NCBI RefSeq assembly: GCF_044772865.1
Contig: NZ_CP173029.1
Location: forward strand, 1,736,001 to 1,800,000
Origin: Algirhabdus cladophorae
GTDB lineage: Bacteria; Pseudomonadota; Alphaproteobacteria; Rhodobacterales; Rhodobacteraceae
Direction of reading: 5' to 3'
Length of the DNA: 64,000 nt
A program made the translations under genes and the position numbers. The notes under the pieces were generated by a model. The model was given only the letters and a program-made list of their open reading frames with translations. It did no database searches and was not told the DNA's origin. Positions 53,519-62,055 of the stretch are shown piece after piece. Numbering within the stretch: position 1 is the stretch's first letter; each line of letters begins with the position of its first letter.

Positions 53519-54436
53519 ATGTGCCCATTTCCCCAAATCACCCGCTATTTTGCCACTGCCTTAACATGCTTGTGGACGGGCCTGTATCTGGGCCTTTGTG
53601 CTGGCGGCGCCATAGCCGACGGGGATCATGCCCCTATCGGCGATGCCATCCAAGATGTTCCCCTCTTTGACGCACATATGCACTACAAAGAACCCGCTTG
53701 GGCCAGCTACCCCGTGGCCAGCGTGATCGAATTGATGGACCGCAGTGGCGTGGCCATGGCGCTTGTGTCCTCGACCCCGGATGAGGGCACGATCATGCTG
53801 TGGGACCATGCACCGGGTCGCATCGTACCCGAATTGCGCCCTTATCACGGCGACGCAACCTCGCAGAACTGGGCCAAAATCCCTGATATGCAGCGCTACC
53901 TGGAAGACCGGTTAAACCGCTATCCGCATCAAGGCATCGGCGAGTTTCACATCCACCGCCTCGACTTCCAAGACGAGGATTTGTTTCGTGCCGTCATCGG
54001 TTTGGCCAAGGCACGTGACATCTATCTGCATGTGCATTCCGGCACGCGGCCCATTCGCTGGCTCTATAGCCTTGATCCAGAGGTCAAGATCATCTGGGCC
54101 CATGCAGGGCTGGGCGAACCAGCCGCAGCGGTTTACGATCTGATGGCCGACTACCCTGCCCTTTTGGCGGACACATCGCTGCGCGAGTTTGCGATTATGA
54201 CAGGCGATACCTTGAACCCAAATTGGGAAAAGATCCTCTACGATTTTCAGGATCGCCTGATGATCGGCAGCGATACATATATCAACAACCAATGGGAGGA
54301 TTACGGTCGGATCATGGCCCATAACCGCCGCTGGTTGGCGCAATTGCCCCGCGCCGTGGCCGAAAAGATCGCCTATCGAAATGCCGAACGCGCCTTTGGC
54401 CTGACAATCTCAATGGATCAGATCGGCACACGCTAA
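53519..54436 (+). CDS. Exported amidohydrolase-family (amidohydrolase_2) protein
   Basis: The 305-residue protein has an N-terminal hydrophobic export signal (FATALTCLWTGLYLGLCAGGA) and a TIM-barrel metal-dependent hydrolase domain. The metal motif FDAHMHY, the histidines of HVHSG and WAHAGLGE, and the IGSDTYINNQWEDYGRI aspartate segment are visible in order. Most relatives are cytoplasmic decarboxylases or lactonases, so an exported one is less usual. The cysteine in the signal does not fit a lipobox. The substrate is unknown. Confidence 0.8.
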   Translation: MCPFPQITRYFATALTCLWTGLYLGLCAGGAIADGDHAPIGDAIQDVPLFDAHMHYKEPAWASYPVASVIELMDRSGVAMALVSSTPDEGTIMLWDHAPGRIVPELRPYHGDATSQNWAKIPDMQRYLEDRLNRYPHQGIGEFHIHRLDFQDEDLFRAVIGLAKARDIYLHVHSGTRPIRWLYSLDPEVKIIWAHAGLGEPAAAVYDLMADYPALLADTSLREFAIMTGDTLNPNWEKILYDFQDRLMIGSDTYINNQWEDYGRIMAHNRRWLAQLPRAVAEKIAYRNAERAFGLTISMDQIGTR

Positions 54437-54508
54437 AACCAGACAAAACCCGGTGGCCCTTGGTCGTTCAATTCGGTACAACCCATGCCAAGTGAATAGG
54501 AACACGCT

Positions 54509-54919
54509 ATGGCCGATACAATCCTCAGCCGTTGCGAGGCCAAGGGCCTGCGCATGACCGACCAACGCCGCGTGATCGCGCAGGTGCTGCAGGACGCCGA
54601 TGACCACCCCGATGTAGAAGAGCTTTATGCCCGCGCCAGCACCATTGACCCGCGCATTTCTATTGCCACGGTCTACCGCACGGTCAAACTATTCGAAGAA
54701 TCCGGGATCTTGGAAAAGCACGACTTTGGCGATGGCCGTGCGCGCTACGAGACCGCTGACCGTGACCACCACGACCACTTGATCGATATTAATTCCGGCG
54801 AAGTGATCGAATTTGTCGACACCGAGATTGAAGCCCTACAAGAGAAAATCGCGCAAAAGCTGGGATATACCCTCAAAGGCCACCGCCTCGAACTCTACGG
54901 CGTGCCGATCAAGAAATAG
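54509..54919 (+). CDS. Fur-family transcriptional regulator (Fur/Mur type)
   Basis: This cytoplasmic metal-responsive regulator of 136 residues has a winged-helix DNA-binding half (KGLRMTDQRRVIAQVL to ISIATVYRTVKLFEE) and a metal-binding dimer half with DRDHHDHLID. The two CxxC pairs that hold structural zinc in many Fur proteins are absent; its only cysteine is in SRCEAKG. That is the usual state of alphaproteobacterial Fur, often a manganese regulator (Mur). It lacks the HxH heme motif of Irr. It stands alone between the amidohydrolase and an EamA transporter. Confidence 0.9.
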   Translation: MADTILSRCEAKGLRMTDQRRVIAQVLQDADDHPDVEELYARASTIDPRISIATVYRTVKLFEESGILEKHDFGDGRARYETADRDHHDHLIDINSGEVIEFVDTEIEALQEKIAQKLGYTLKGHRLELYGVPIKK

Positions 54920-55148
54920 ATCTTTGACAGATCCGTGGCGCCGTGCCGCGAATACCGGGTAGATCTTTCTTTCGAAACTGTGGATTTGTCCGCGATCCGA
55001 GATAGTTCTACATCTGAGCCGCTGGACCTTTTGCCTTTGTCCGAACGGTGGCGCGCACACATCACACAGCATCTAAGTCCTAGCAAGAATTGCGTTTCAG
55101 ATATGAACCTCGGCCCCGTCCCCCCCCTTGAACTGAATACCCTGACCC
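54920..55148. other. Gap after the Fur-family gene
   Basis: About 230 bases with no credible gene or RNA structure. It ends in a C-rich run and a TTGAAC-like element just before the EamA gene. Confidence 0.4.
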
Positions 55149-56012
55149 ATGTCTGACACATTGCGCGGGATCTTATTGATGACGGCCTCCATGGCGGGCT
55201 TTGCCATGTCGGACATGTTGATCAAGCTGGCCTCACAGCAACTGGCCAACGGCTATATCATCTTGATTATGGGTCTTGGCGGGGTGGCTGTTTTTTATGG
55301 CATGGCGCGACGTGCGGGCATCGCCATTTGGACAGGTGCGTTTTTCAACCCGGCTGTGGTGGTCCGGAATACTTCCGAAATTATCGGCGTGTTCGGGATG
55401 ATCACCGCCCTTAGCCTGATCCCGCTGACCACGATTTCGATCCTGATCCAAGCCACCCCGATCATTGTGACCCTTGGGGCTGCTGTGATCCTTGGGGCAC
55501 CTGTTGGCCCGTGGCGTTGGGGAGCAATCCTTGTAGGTTTTTTCGGCGTGGTGTTGATTATTAACCCCACTCAAACCGACCTCGACCCAAACCTGATATA
55601 TGGCATGATCGCTGTTTTGGGCCTCGCAGGGCGCGATCTGGCCACGCGCAAAGTGCCAAAATCAATTCCCAGTCTGGCCGTGGCCACCTATGGGTTTTTG
55701 ATTATGATCCCTTTGGGCCTGATTTTGATCGCAGCGGATCCTGCCCCAGCTCAGTTTGATGGGCGCGCCTTTTGGCTGATGCTGGCCACGCTCCTTTTCG
55801 CCATGGCTGGCAATTACGCTATCACCGCTGCCATGCGGATCGGAGACATCGCTGCTGTTACGCCATTTCGGTACAGTCGGATTCTATTTGGGGTTGGTTT
55901 GGGAATGTTGGTATTTGGGGAAAAATTGACTGTTAGCGCTATCATTGGTGTGCTAATCGTCATCTCGGCAGGGCTGTTCATTGTTCTGCGCGAGCGCCGG
56001 CATAGCAGCTAG
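55149..56012 (+). CDS. EamA/DMT-family transporter, second copy
   Basis: This inner-membrane exporter of 287 residues has ten hydrophobic segments in two EamA repeats (for example ISILIQATPIIVTLGAAVILG in the first half). It is only distantly similar to the EamA protein at 48.9 kb, so the two are separate family members and not a recent duplication. Its substrate is unknown. It precedes enolase by 69 bases on the same strand. Confidence 0.88.
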   Translation: MSDTLRGILLMTASMAGFAMSDMLIKLASQQLANGYIILIMGLGGVAVFYGMARRAGIAIWTGAFFNPAVVVRNTSEIIGVFGMITALSLIPLTTISILIQATPIIVTLGAAVILGAPVGPWRWGAILVGFFGVVLIINPTQTDLDPNLIYGMIAVLGLAGRDLATRKVPKSIPSLAVATYGFLIMIPLGLILIAADPAPAQFDGRAFWLMLATLLFAMAGNYAITAAMRIGDIAAVTPFRYSRILFGVGLGMLVFGEKLTVSAIIGVLIVISAGLFIVLRERRHSS

Positions 56013-56081
56013 GCCTTTAATCTTAGGCAAAAGCGTATTAACCACGCGTCAACATTTACCCCTCTCAAGGAGCCTCCCACC

Positions 56082-57359
56082 ATGAGCACCATCATCGACA
56101 TTCACGCCCGCGAAATCCTAGACAGCCGTGGCAACCCCACCGTCGAAGTGGATGTGGTCCTTGAGGATGGCACAATGGGCCGGGCTGCAGTGCCATCGGG
56201 GGCCTCAACTGGCGCTTATGAAGCGGTTGAAATGCGCGACGGCGACAAATCCCGTTACAAGGGTAAAGGTGTCTTAAACGCCGTGGCCGCTGTGAACGGT
56301 GAAATCGCCGAAGCCTTGGCAGGCATGGACGCCACAGAACAAGTGGGCCTTGACGAGACAATGATCGAACTTGACGGCACCCCCAACAAAGGCCGCCTTG
56401 GCGCCAATGCGATTTTGGGTGTCTCCATGGCCGCGGCCAAAGCCGCAGCAGACTACACAGCACAGCCGCTTTATCGCTACGTGGGCGGCACCTCGGCACG
56501 GGTTTTGCCAGTGCCTATGATGAACATCATCAACGGTGGCGAACATGCGGACAACCCCATCGACGTGCAGGAATTTATGATCATGCCCGTGGCCGCGGAC
56601 AACATCCGCGACGCCGTGCGCATGGGCGCAGAAGTGTTTCACACCCTAAAAGGCGAGCTGTCAGCCGCAGGTTTCAACACTGGTATCGGCGACGAAGGTG
56701 GCTTTGCGCCCAACCTCAGCTCCAGCCGCGATGCCCTTGATTTCATTTTGAAATCCATCGAAAAGGCAGGCTACAAACCCGGTGAAGATATCTATCTGGC
56801 GTTGGACTGTGCCGCGACAGAATACTGCCATAACGGCGTCTACGAAATGAAGGGGGAAGGCAAATCCCTGTCCTCGGACGAGAACGTCGCCTACCTCGAG
56901 GCGCTGGTCAACGACTACCCGATTATCAGCATCGAAGACGGCTGTGACGAGGACGACTGGGACGGCTGGAAAGCCCTGACCGACACACTTGGCGACCGCA
57001 TCCAACTTGTGGGCGACGATTTGTTTGTCACCAACCCGGAACGCCTTGCCATGGGGATCGAACGCGGCTCGGCCAACTCGATGTTGGTCAAAGTGAACCA
57101 AATCGGCACTCTGACCGAAACGCTGAAAGCCGTCGATATGGCCCACCGCGCAGGCTTTACCAATGTTATGTCGCACCGCTCTGGTGAAACCGAGGACGCC
57201 ACCATCGCAGACCTTGCCGTCGCCACGAATTGCGGTCAGATCAAAACCGGCTCCCTGTCCCGCTCCGACAGATTGGCCAAATACAACCAGTTGATCCGCA
57301 TCGACGAGGCACTGGGTGAAAGTGCTGTTTATGCCGGTCGTTCTATCCTCAAGGGCTAG
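56082..57359 (+). CDS. eno: Enolase
   Basis: Enolase interconverts 2-phosphoglycerate and phosphoenolpyruvate in glycolysis. The 425-residue sequence is canonical: REILDSRGNPTVEVDV at the N-terminus, catalytic segments GDEGGFAPNL and LALDCAATEY, SIEDGCDEDDW, VKVNQIGTLTET and SHRSGETED. An AAGGAG ribosome site lies before the ATG. A cupin gene starts two bases after its stop. Confidence 0.98.
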   Translation: MSTIIDIHAREILDSRGNPTVEVDVVLEDGTMGRAAVPSGASTGAYEAVEMRDGDKSRYKGKGVLNAVAAVNGEIAEALAGMDATEQVGLDETMIELDGTPNKGRLGANAILGVSMAAAKAAADYTAQPLYRYVGGTSARVLPVPMMNIINGGEHADNPIDVQEFMIMPVAADNIRDAVRMGAEVFHTLKGELSAAGFNTGIGDEGGFAPNLSSSRDALDFILKSIEKAGYKPGEDIYLALDCAATEYCHNGVYEMKGEGKSLSSDENVAYLEALVNDYPIISIEDGCDEDDWDGWKALTDTLGDRIQLVGDDLFVTNPERLAMGIERGSANSMLVKVNQIGTLTETLKAVDMAHRAGFTNVMSHRSGETEDATIADLAVATNCGQIKTGSLSRSDRLAKYNQLIRIDEALGESAVYAGRSILKG

Positions 57360-57361
57360 GA

Positions 57362-57787
57362 ATGGACGCCGACCAAATCATTGCCGATCTGCGCCTGCAA
57401 CCTCATCCTGAGGGCGGGTATTACCGCCAGACATGGGTGGACGAAACGGGCCCAGATCGGCCAAGCGGCACCTGCATTTACTTTTTGCTCAAGGCGGGCC
57501 AGTCCAGCCACTGGCACAAAGTCGACGCAGTCGAGATTTGGCATTTCTACGCCGGAACGCCCCTAACCCTGAAAATAGCCGCCACGGACGATGGCCCGGC
57601 CCAACATTTGACCCTTGGCTCGGATCTGGACGCAGGCCAAACGCCCCAAGCCATCGTACCCAAAGATCATTGGCAAGCAGCGGCAGCCCCTAACGGATGG
57701 GCCTTAGTCGGCTGCACGGTCAGTCCCGGCTTCCAATTCGACGGCTTCACATTGGCCGGTCCAGAATTTGATATTCCGCGCAGCTAA
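57362..57787 (+). CDS. Cupin domain protein (DUF985)
   Basis: The 141-residue protein belongs to the DUF985 / cupin_5 family: PHPEGGYYRQTW at the N-terminus, the SSHWHKVDAVEIWHFYAG metal-site region with two histidines and a glutamate, and GCTVSPGFQFDGFTL at the end. Family members are related to sugar-nucleotide epimerase folds; function is unknown. It begins two bases after eno and is probably co-transcribed. Its stop overlaps the convergent VOC gene by four bases. Confidence 0.9.
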   Translation: MDADQIIADLRLQPHPEGGYYRQTWVDETGPDRPSGTCIYFLLKAGQSSHWHKVDAVEIWHFYAGTPLTLKIAATDDGPAQHLTLGSDLDAGQTPQAIVPKDHWQAAAAPNGWALVGCTVSPGFQFDGFTLAGPEFDIPRS

Positions 57788-58149
57788 GGCGCGGCAGGCT
57801 CCCACAGTTCAATTGGATTGCCTTCAGGATCGTGGATGCGAGCGAATTTGCCGACGCCTTCCATGGTTTCGATGCTGCTGCTTTCGATCCCGTTGCCCGC
57901 AAGTTCCGCTAGCGCGGCGGCCAGATTAGCGACGCGAAAGTTCAGCATAAAACTGCGATCCTCTGGGAAATAATCGGTATCCTCCTGAAACGGTGAAAAG
58001 ACTGTTACTCCCGCCTCAGTGATCCACGGCATCATGTCGGGCCCAGTTGGAACCGGAGCGACCTCAAGATGGGTTTGATACCACTGGGCAAGGGCTGCGG
58101 GATCTTTTGCGCGGAAAAATACACCGCCAATTCCAAGCGTTTTGACCAT
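57784..58149 (-). CDS. VOC-family (glyoxalase-like) protein
   Basis: This 121-residue protein has the vicinal-oxygen-chelate fold: GIGGVFFRAKDPAALAQWYQ at the N-terminus and the paired ending FARIHDPEGNPIELWEP. The start at 58149 follows GAGGTG by seven bases; the open frame continues upstream to 58218 without family features. Substrate unknown. It shares four bases with the DUF985 stop and is separated from the VPLPA-CTERM gene by a terminator. Confidence 0.88.
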   Translation of the reverse strand: MVKTLGIGGVFFRAKDPAALAQWYQTHLEVAPVPTGPDMMPWITEAGVTVFSPFQEDTDYFPEDRSFMLNFRVANLAAALAELAGNGIESSSIETMEGVGKFARIHDPEGNPIELWEPAAP

Positions 58150-58260
58150 CTGTTTGCACCTCTTTGTTTGAACAGGCCCTTTGCGGGACAGTTCAACAGA
58201 TATCGCCAAATTCACCAATAGAATTTTCGCAACACCCTAAAAATCAAAGCGGCAAACATG

Positions 58261-58289
58261 AAAAAGCCCCGCCGTAGCGGAGCCTTTTT
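58261..58289 (-). terminator. Terminator of the first VPLPA-CTERM gene
   Basis: A hairpin with a CGTA loop has A and T runs on either side, so it can work in both directions. It lies 21 bases beyond the VPLPA-CTERM stop. One bulge and one mismatch weaken the stem slightly. Confidence 0.75.
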
Positions 58290-58309
58290 GACCACGTAAT
58301 CCAGTAAGA

Positions 58310-58966
58310 TCAGGCTGTTTTGCGGCGTTTGGCAAGTCCGAACGCGCCCAAACCGATCAGCATCAAGGGCAAGGCCGCTGGCACTGGAACAGCCGAGATT
58401 TCATAGCTGAATGTGCCCGCTGCGTAGCGATCATCCGGACCGCTGTCCAGCGTGTCACCGATCGTGCCGCCCAATGTTCCGCCAAAGCGGCTGCCACCAA
58501 CAAAACTCAGCGCACCGCCAGCATCATTTGTGGTCCATGTGCCCGCTGACACGCCTTTGTTGCCGTTTTGGTCGACCGAGTTATAGCCGTAGGACACGAT
58601 AGAATATTGACCGGCGCCCAAGGTCAAAGCAGCGATCGTCTTAAAAAGACTGCCGCCCACCAACGTTCCCGCATCAGCGCTGGTAAACGAAGTCGAGGCC
58701 AAGATCTGACCGGATTGGTTGCCGTCGCGCGACCACAGCTCCGTGACCAGCGTTGTGGACCGGTTCAGGCCGTCGCCATCGGCGTCAAAGGCACCGAGGC
58801 TGAGGACATCAATGGACTGGTTCACAACGAAATCCATTCCCAGCACACCGGTGTAAGACTGGTTGCCAGTGGTATTGGCGTCAACTTGGTACGCAACAGT
58901 TGCCGCTGCTGCGGGTGTAGAAAGGCAAAGTGCTGTGGCAGCAGCAATCGCAAAAGAACGGGTCAT
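58310..58966 (-). CDS. VPLPA-CTERM sorting-domain protein, copy 1
   Basis: This 218-residue exported protein has an N-terminal signal (SFAIAAATALCLSTPAAAA). A Gly/Asn/Thr-rich beta body follows, then a C-terminal sorting signal of a PVPAALPL motif, a hydrophobic span (LMLIGLGAFGLA) and a basic KRRKTA end. Such proteins are processed by an exosortase and displayed or released from the surface. The motif reads VPVPA instead of VPLPA. It has its own downstream terminator. No exosortase gene is in the window. Confidence 0.88.
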   Translation of the reverse strand: MTRSFAIAAATALCLSTPAAAATVAYQVDANTTGNQSYTGVLGMDFVVNQSIDVLSLGAFDADGDGLNRSTTLVTELWSRDGNQSGQILASTSFTSADAGTLVGGSLFKTIAALTLGAGQYSIVSYGYNSVDQNGNKGVSAGTWTTNDAGGALSFVGGSRFGGTLGGTIGDTLDSGPDDRYAAGTFSYEISAVPVPAALPLMLIGLGAFGLAKRRKTA

Positions 58967-59207
58967 TAAATCCTCACTTGGTTAAGTTCTTCTGTACCCA
59001 ACCAAAAAATTAAGGCAATTTAACGACTGTTTTTAACGACCCCCTCGCGCTTATACGTCCAGCGTGCATTTCATTTCTGCCATAGGAAGAAGATCCCAAG
59101 CGTTTGTTCCGTGTTTCGCGATAATCAGACCGATATCAAGCCTGTTGGAACAGTTTGTTTCCATTTCGGCACTCAATAAGGTCAGCAACACTGACTATAT
59201 AAAAGTC
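58967..59207. other. Divergent intergenic region beside the first VPLPA-CTERM gene
   Basis: About 240 AT-rich bases carry the promoters of two divergent genes. I see no structured RNA here. Confidence 0.4.
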
Positions 59208-59576
59208 ATGAAACAGTCTCTTTTTTTCGCTCGTTTGTCTGTTGCCTTGACAGATTTCAAGAAAATGATCCCTGCACTGGCGGTATTGCTGGGCTGTGCG
59301 GTCATGGCGGCGGCGACCGTCAGTGTTCCAAAACATGTGGCCTACACCAAGGCCCGCGTGGCGCGGTATTCGGTGCGCCATGGCTCCAAAAACTTTGGGG
59401 TGCGTATTTTTGCCGAAACTCCCTCTGGACGTTCCGTGATCGTCAACAGCCGCGCCTATAACCCGCAGCTTAAGGAGGGCGCGCTGATCTGTTTGCACGA
59501 ATTTGCCAATCAAATGCGACCTTACGCGCGAACCCGGTTCACATTGGCCCCGCCCTATAAATGTGCGGGCCTTTAG
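59208..59576 (+). CDS. Small exported or anchored protein, unknown
   Basis: From the ATG at 59208 the product is 122 residues. It has a hydrophobic segment (IPALAVLLGCAVMAAATVSV), then a basic body (KARVARYSVRHGSKNFGVRIF) and two cysteines (ICLHE, YKCAGL). I do not recognise it. The frame extends back to 59064, and a shorter version from 59265 is also possible; ribosome sites are weak for all. Its end overlaps the convergent anmK by four bases. Confidence 0.55.
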   Translation: MKQSLFFARLSVALTDFKKMIPALAVLLGCAVMAAATVSVPKHVAYTKARVARYSVRHGSKNFGVRIFAETPSGRSVIVNSRAYNPQLKEGALICLHEFANQMRPYARTRFTLAPPYKCAGL

Positions 59577-60670
59577 GCCCGTGGCTGGCTTAGTGTGCCT
59601 CCGCCCACATGGGCGCTGACCCCAGTGGTACTGGGGCTTGAGGTCGGCAAACCCCGCGCCACACGCACCGCCAAATAGGCAAAGGCCTGCGCCTCGAGCA
59701 TATCGCCATCAAGGCCCACGTCTTCGACCGGAACAACACGGCATTGCGTGGCATAATAAAGCGCCTGCATGATCGCAGGGTTCTTGCGCCCACCGCCAGC
59801 GACCAGCAAACGTTCGGGCCGTGTGGGGCAATGTTCCAAAGCGCGGGCCACGGATTGCGCACAGGCCGCAACCAGCGTGGCGGCAGCATCTTCGGGCCCT
59901 AACCCATCCACGGCCTCAGCCAGTCCTGCAAAGGCATCGCGGTCCAAGGATTTTGGTGGTATGCGCGCAAAATAGCTGTGGTTCAGGAACTGATCGACGA
60001 TCCCTTGATCGGCCGTACCTGCAAGCGCCGTTGCGCCATCGGCATCGTGATCATAGCCAAACCAGTCCATCATCAGATCGTTGATCGGCGCATTTGCGGG
60101 CCCTGTGTCAAAGGCCAGAATAGCGCCATCCGCCTCGACCTTGGGACGCCTGGGGTCAACATATGTGATATTCCCCACACCGCCCAAATTCAGGAACGCC
60201 ACCGGCGCGTCCGCTTTGATATACTTGGCCAAAGCAAAGTGGAAAAACGGGGCCAAGGGCGCGCCCTGCCCGCCCATCTGGACGTCTGCTGAGCGAAAGT
60301 CCCACACCACTGGGCATTCCAGCACATCAGCCAACACCTGACCGTCGCCCAATTGATGGGTGCGGCCACTGTCGGGATCATGGGCCAAGGTTTGGCCATG
60401 GAACCCAACCAAATCGACGGCATTAAAGCCTGCTAAAACCTGCGCATGGGCGGTCTCGATCAGTTCGGCCACGTCTTCCAGTTCGGGATCGGGCCAGCGC
60501 CCCAAAACGGCTTTCAATGCGGCTTGTTCCTCAACGCTATAAGGCCGGTAGGCCGACGGACCAAAGCCCGCAATCGTCACCCCATCAGTTTGGATCACGG
60601 CCGCGTCTACCCCGTCCAGCGACGTGCCAGACATAGCTCCAAGGGCAGTGACGATCCCCGGTTTCAACAT
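59573..60670 (-). CDS. anmK: Anhydro-N-acetylmuramic acid kinase
   Basis: AnmK opens and phosphorylates anhydro-MurNAc during recycling of cell-wall fragments. The 365-residue protein starts with the family motif ALGAMSGTSLDGVDAA, followed by VDLVGFHGQTLAHDP, FLNLGGVGNITYV and FDTGPANAPIND. The kinase fold is complete. It diverges from tyrS with 61 bases between the starts. Confidence 0.95.
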   Translation of the reverse strand: MLKPGIVTALGAMSGTSLDGVDAAVIQTDGVTIAGFGPSAYRPYSVEEQAALKAVLGRWPDPELEDVAELIETAHAQVLAGFNAVDLVGFHGQTLAHDPDSGRTHQLGDGQVLADVLECPVVWDFRSADVQMGGQGAPLAPFFHFALAKYIKADAPVAFLNLGGVGNITYVDPRRPKVEADGAILAFDTGPANAPINDLMMDWFGYDHDADGATALAGTADQGIVDQFLNHSYFARIPPKSLDRDAFAGLAEAVDGLGPEDAAATLVAACAQSVARALEHCPTRPERLLVAGGGRKNPAIMQALYYATQCRVVPVEDVGLDGDMLEAQAFAYLAVRVARGLPTSSPSTTGVSAHVGGGTLSQPRA

Positions 60671-60731
60671 GCTCTTTTCCTTGACCCAATCTGCCCCTAT
60701 AGATGCCTGCGATACTGCAAGGACACAAGCT

Positions 60732-61982
60732 ATGACATACCACCCAAAATCCGAGTTTATACGCGTGATGATCGAACGGGGCTTTCTGGCCGATTGTACC
60801 GATTATCAGGGCTTGGACGAGGCAATGGTTGCAGGCGTGGTGCCCGCCTATATCGGCTTTGATGCCACAGCCAGTTCCTTGCATGTGGGATCATTGATCC
60901 AGATCATGATGTTTCGCTGGTTGCAAAAGACCGGCCACAAGCCGTTGGTTTTGATGGGCGGCGGCACCACCAAGGTGGGCGACCCCAGCTTTCGCGCCGA
61001 TGAACGCCCCTTGCTGACCGAGGACCAGATCAACGCCAATATCGACGGCATCCGGCAGGTGTTTTCCCATTACGTCAGCTTTGGCGATGGTGACACGGAT
61101 GCGATGATGCTCAATAACGCTGAATGGCTGGACGGGTTGAACTACCTCGAGTTTCTGCGCGATATCGGGCGGCATTTCTCGGTCAACCGCATGCTGGCCT
61201 TTGAAAGTGTGAAGTCCCGTCTGGACAGGGAGCAATCCCTTTCGTTCCTCGAATTCAATTACATGATCCTGCAAGCCTATGATTTTATGGAGCTTAATCG
61301 CCGCTACGGCTGTCTGCTGCAAATGGGCGGTTCCGATCAATGGGGCAATATCGTCAACGGCATCGACCTGACACGACGCGTGATCGACAATGAGGTCTAC
61401 GGCCTCACCTCGCCCTTGCTGACCACCTCGGATGGCAAGAAAATGGGCAAATCTCAGGACGGCGCGATCTGGCTAAACGGTGATCAGCTGTCGTCCTATA
61501 AATTCTGGCAGTTCTGGCGCAACACCACCGATGCGGATGTGGGGCGCTTCCTGAAACTCTACACCGAATTGCCGATTGAGGAATGTGATCGTCTTGGCGC
61601 GCTGGAAGGGTCCGAGATCAACGACGCCAAGATCATATTGGCCAATGAAGTCACCACGCTGTTGCACGGGGCCGAGGCCGCTGCAGCCGCCGAAGCCACT
61701 GCGAAAGAAGTCTTTGAGAAAGGCGGCATCGGGGACGACTTGCCGACGCTGGCCCTAGCAGCCGCAGATATTGGCGACGGCATCTCGATTGTGCAGTTGA
61801 TCGTAAAATCCGGTCTGGCAGGTTCTGGCAAAGAGGCAAAACGCCTGATCGCAGACAATGGGGCCAAGATGAACGACGCGGCCTTGACCAATGCGGGCCT
61901 TTTGATCACCGCCGCCGATTTGGCCGAGCCGATCAAACTAAGCGCAGGCAAAAAGCGCCATGCGTTGGTAACTTTGGCCTAA
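60732..61982 (+). CDS. tyrS: Tyrosyl-tRNA synthetase
   Basis: This class I enzyme charges tRNA-Tyr. I start it at 60732 (AAGGA eight bases upstream; TYHPKSEFIRVM), giving 416 residues. The HIGH motif appears as HVGS in TASSLHVGSL and the KMSKS motif as KMGKS. The S4 RNA-binding domain at the C-terminus includes SGKEAKRLIADNGAKMN. The frame extends 36 codons upstream, into anmK, without conserved content. Confidence 0.96.
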   Translation: MTYHPKSEFIRVMIERGFLADCTDYQGLDEAMVAGVVPAYIGFDATASSLHVGSLIQIMMFRWLQKTGHKPLVLMGGGTTKVGDPSFRADERPLLTEDQINANIDGIRQVFSHYVSFGDGDTDAMMLNNAEWLDGLNYLEFLRDIGRHFSVNRMLAFESVKSRLDREQSLSFLEFNYMILQAYDFMELNRRYGCLLQMGGSDQWGNIVNGIDLTRRVIDNEVYGLTSPLLTTSDGKKMGKSQDGAIWLNGDQLSSYKFWQFWRNTTDADVGRFLKLYTELPIEECDRLGALEGSEINDAKIILANEVTTLLHGAEAAAAAEATAKEVFEKGGIGDDLPTLALAAADIGDGISIVQLIVKSGLAGSGKEAKRLIADNGAKMNDAALTNAGLLITAADLAEPIKLSAGKKRHALVTLA

Positions 61983-61983
61983 C

Positions 61984-62021
61984 AAAAAAACAGCGGCCCG
62001 CCCGTGAAAGGCAGGCCGCTG
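61984..62021 (-). terminator. Terminator of the second VPLPA-CTERM gene
   Basis: CAGCGGCC pairs with GGCCGCTG; on the minus strand seven T residues follow directly (61990 to 61984). It lies 35 bases after the VPLPA-CTERM stop. On the plus strand it is only two bases after tyrS and may slow read-through. Confidence 0.85.
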
Positions 62022-62055
62022 GACAAAAGCCAAACAGTGGTTTGAGGACCGGATC

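Noticed and set aside
54935..55156. Short plus-strand frame after the Fur-family gene
   Set aside because: It has no ribosome site and no conserved features, and it runs into the start of the EamA gene in another frame.
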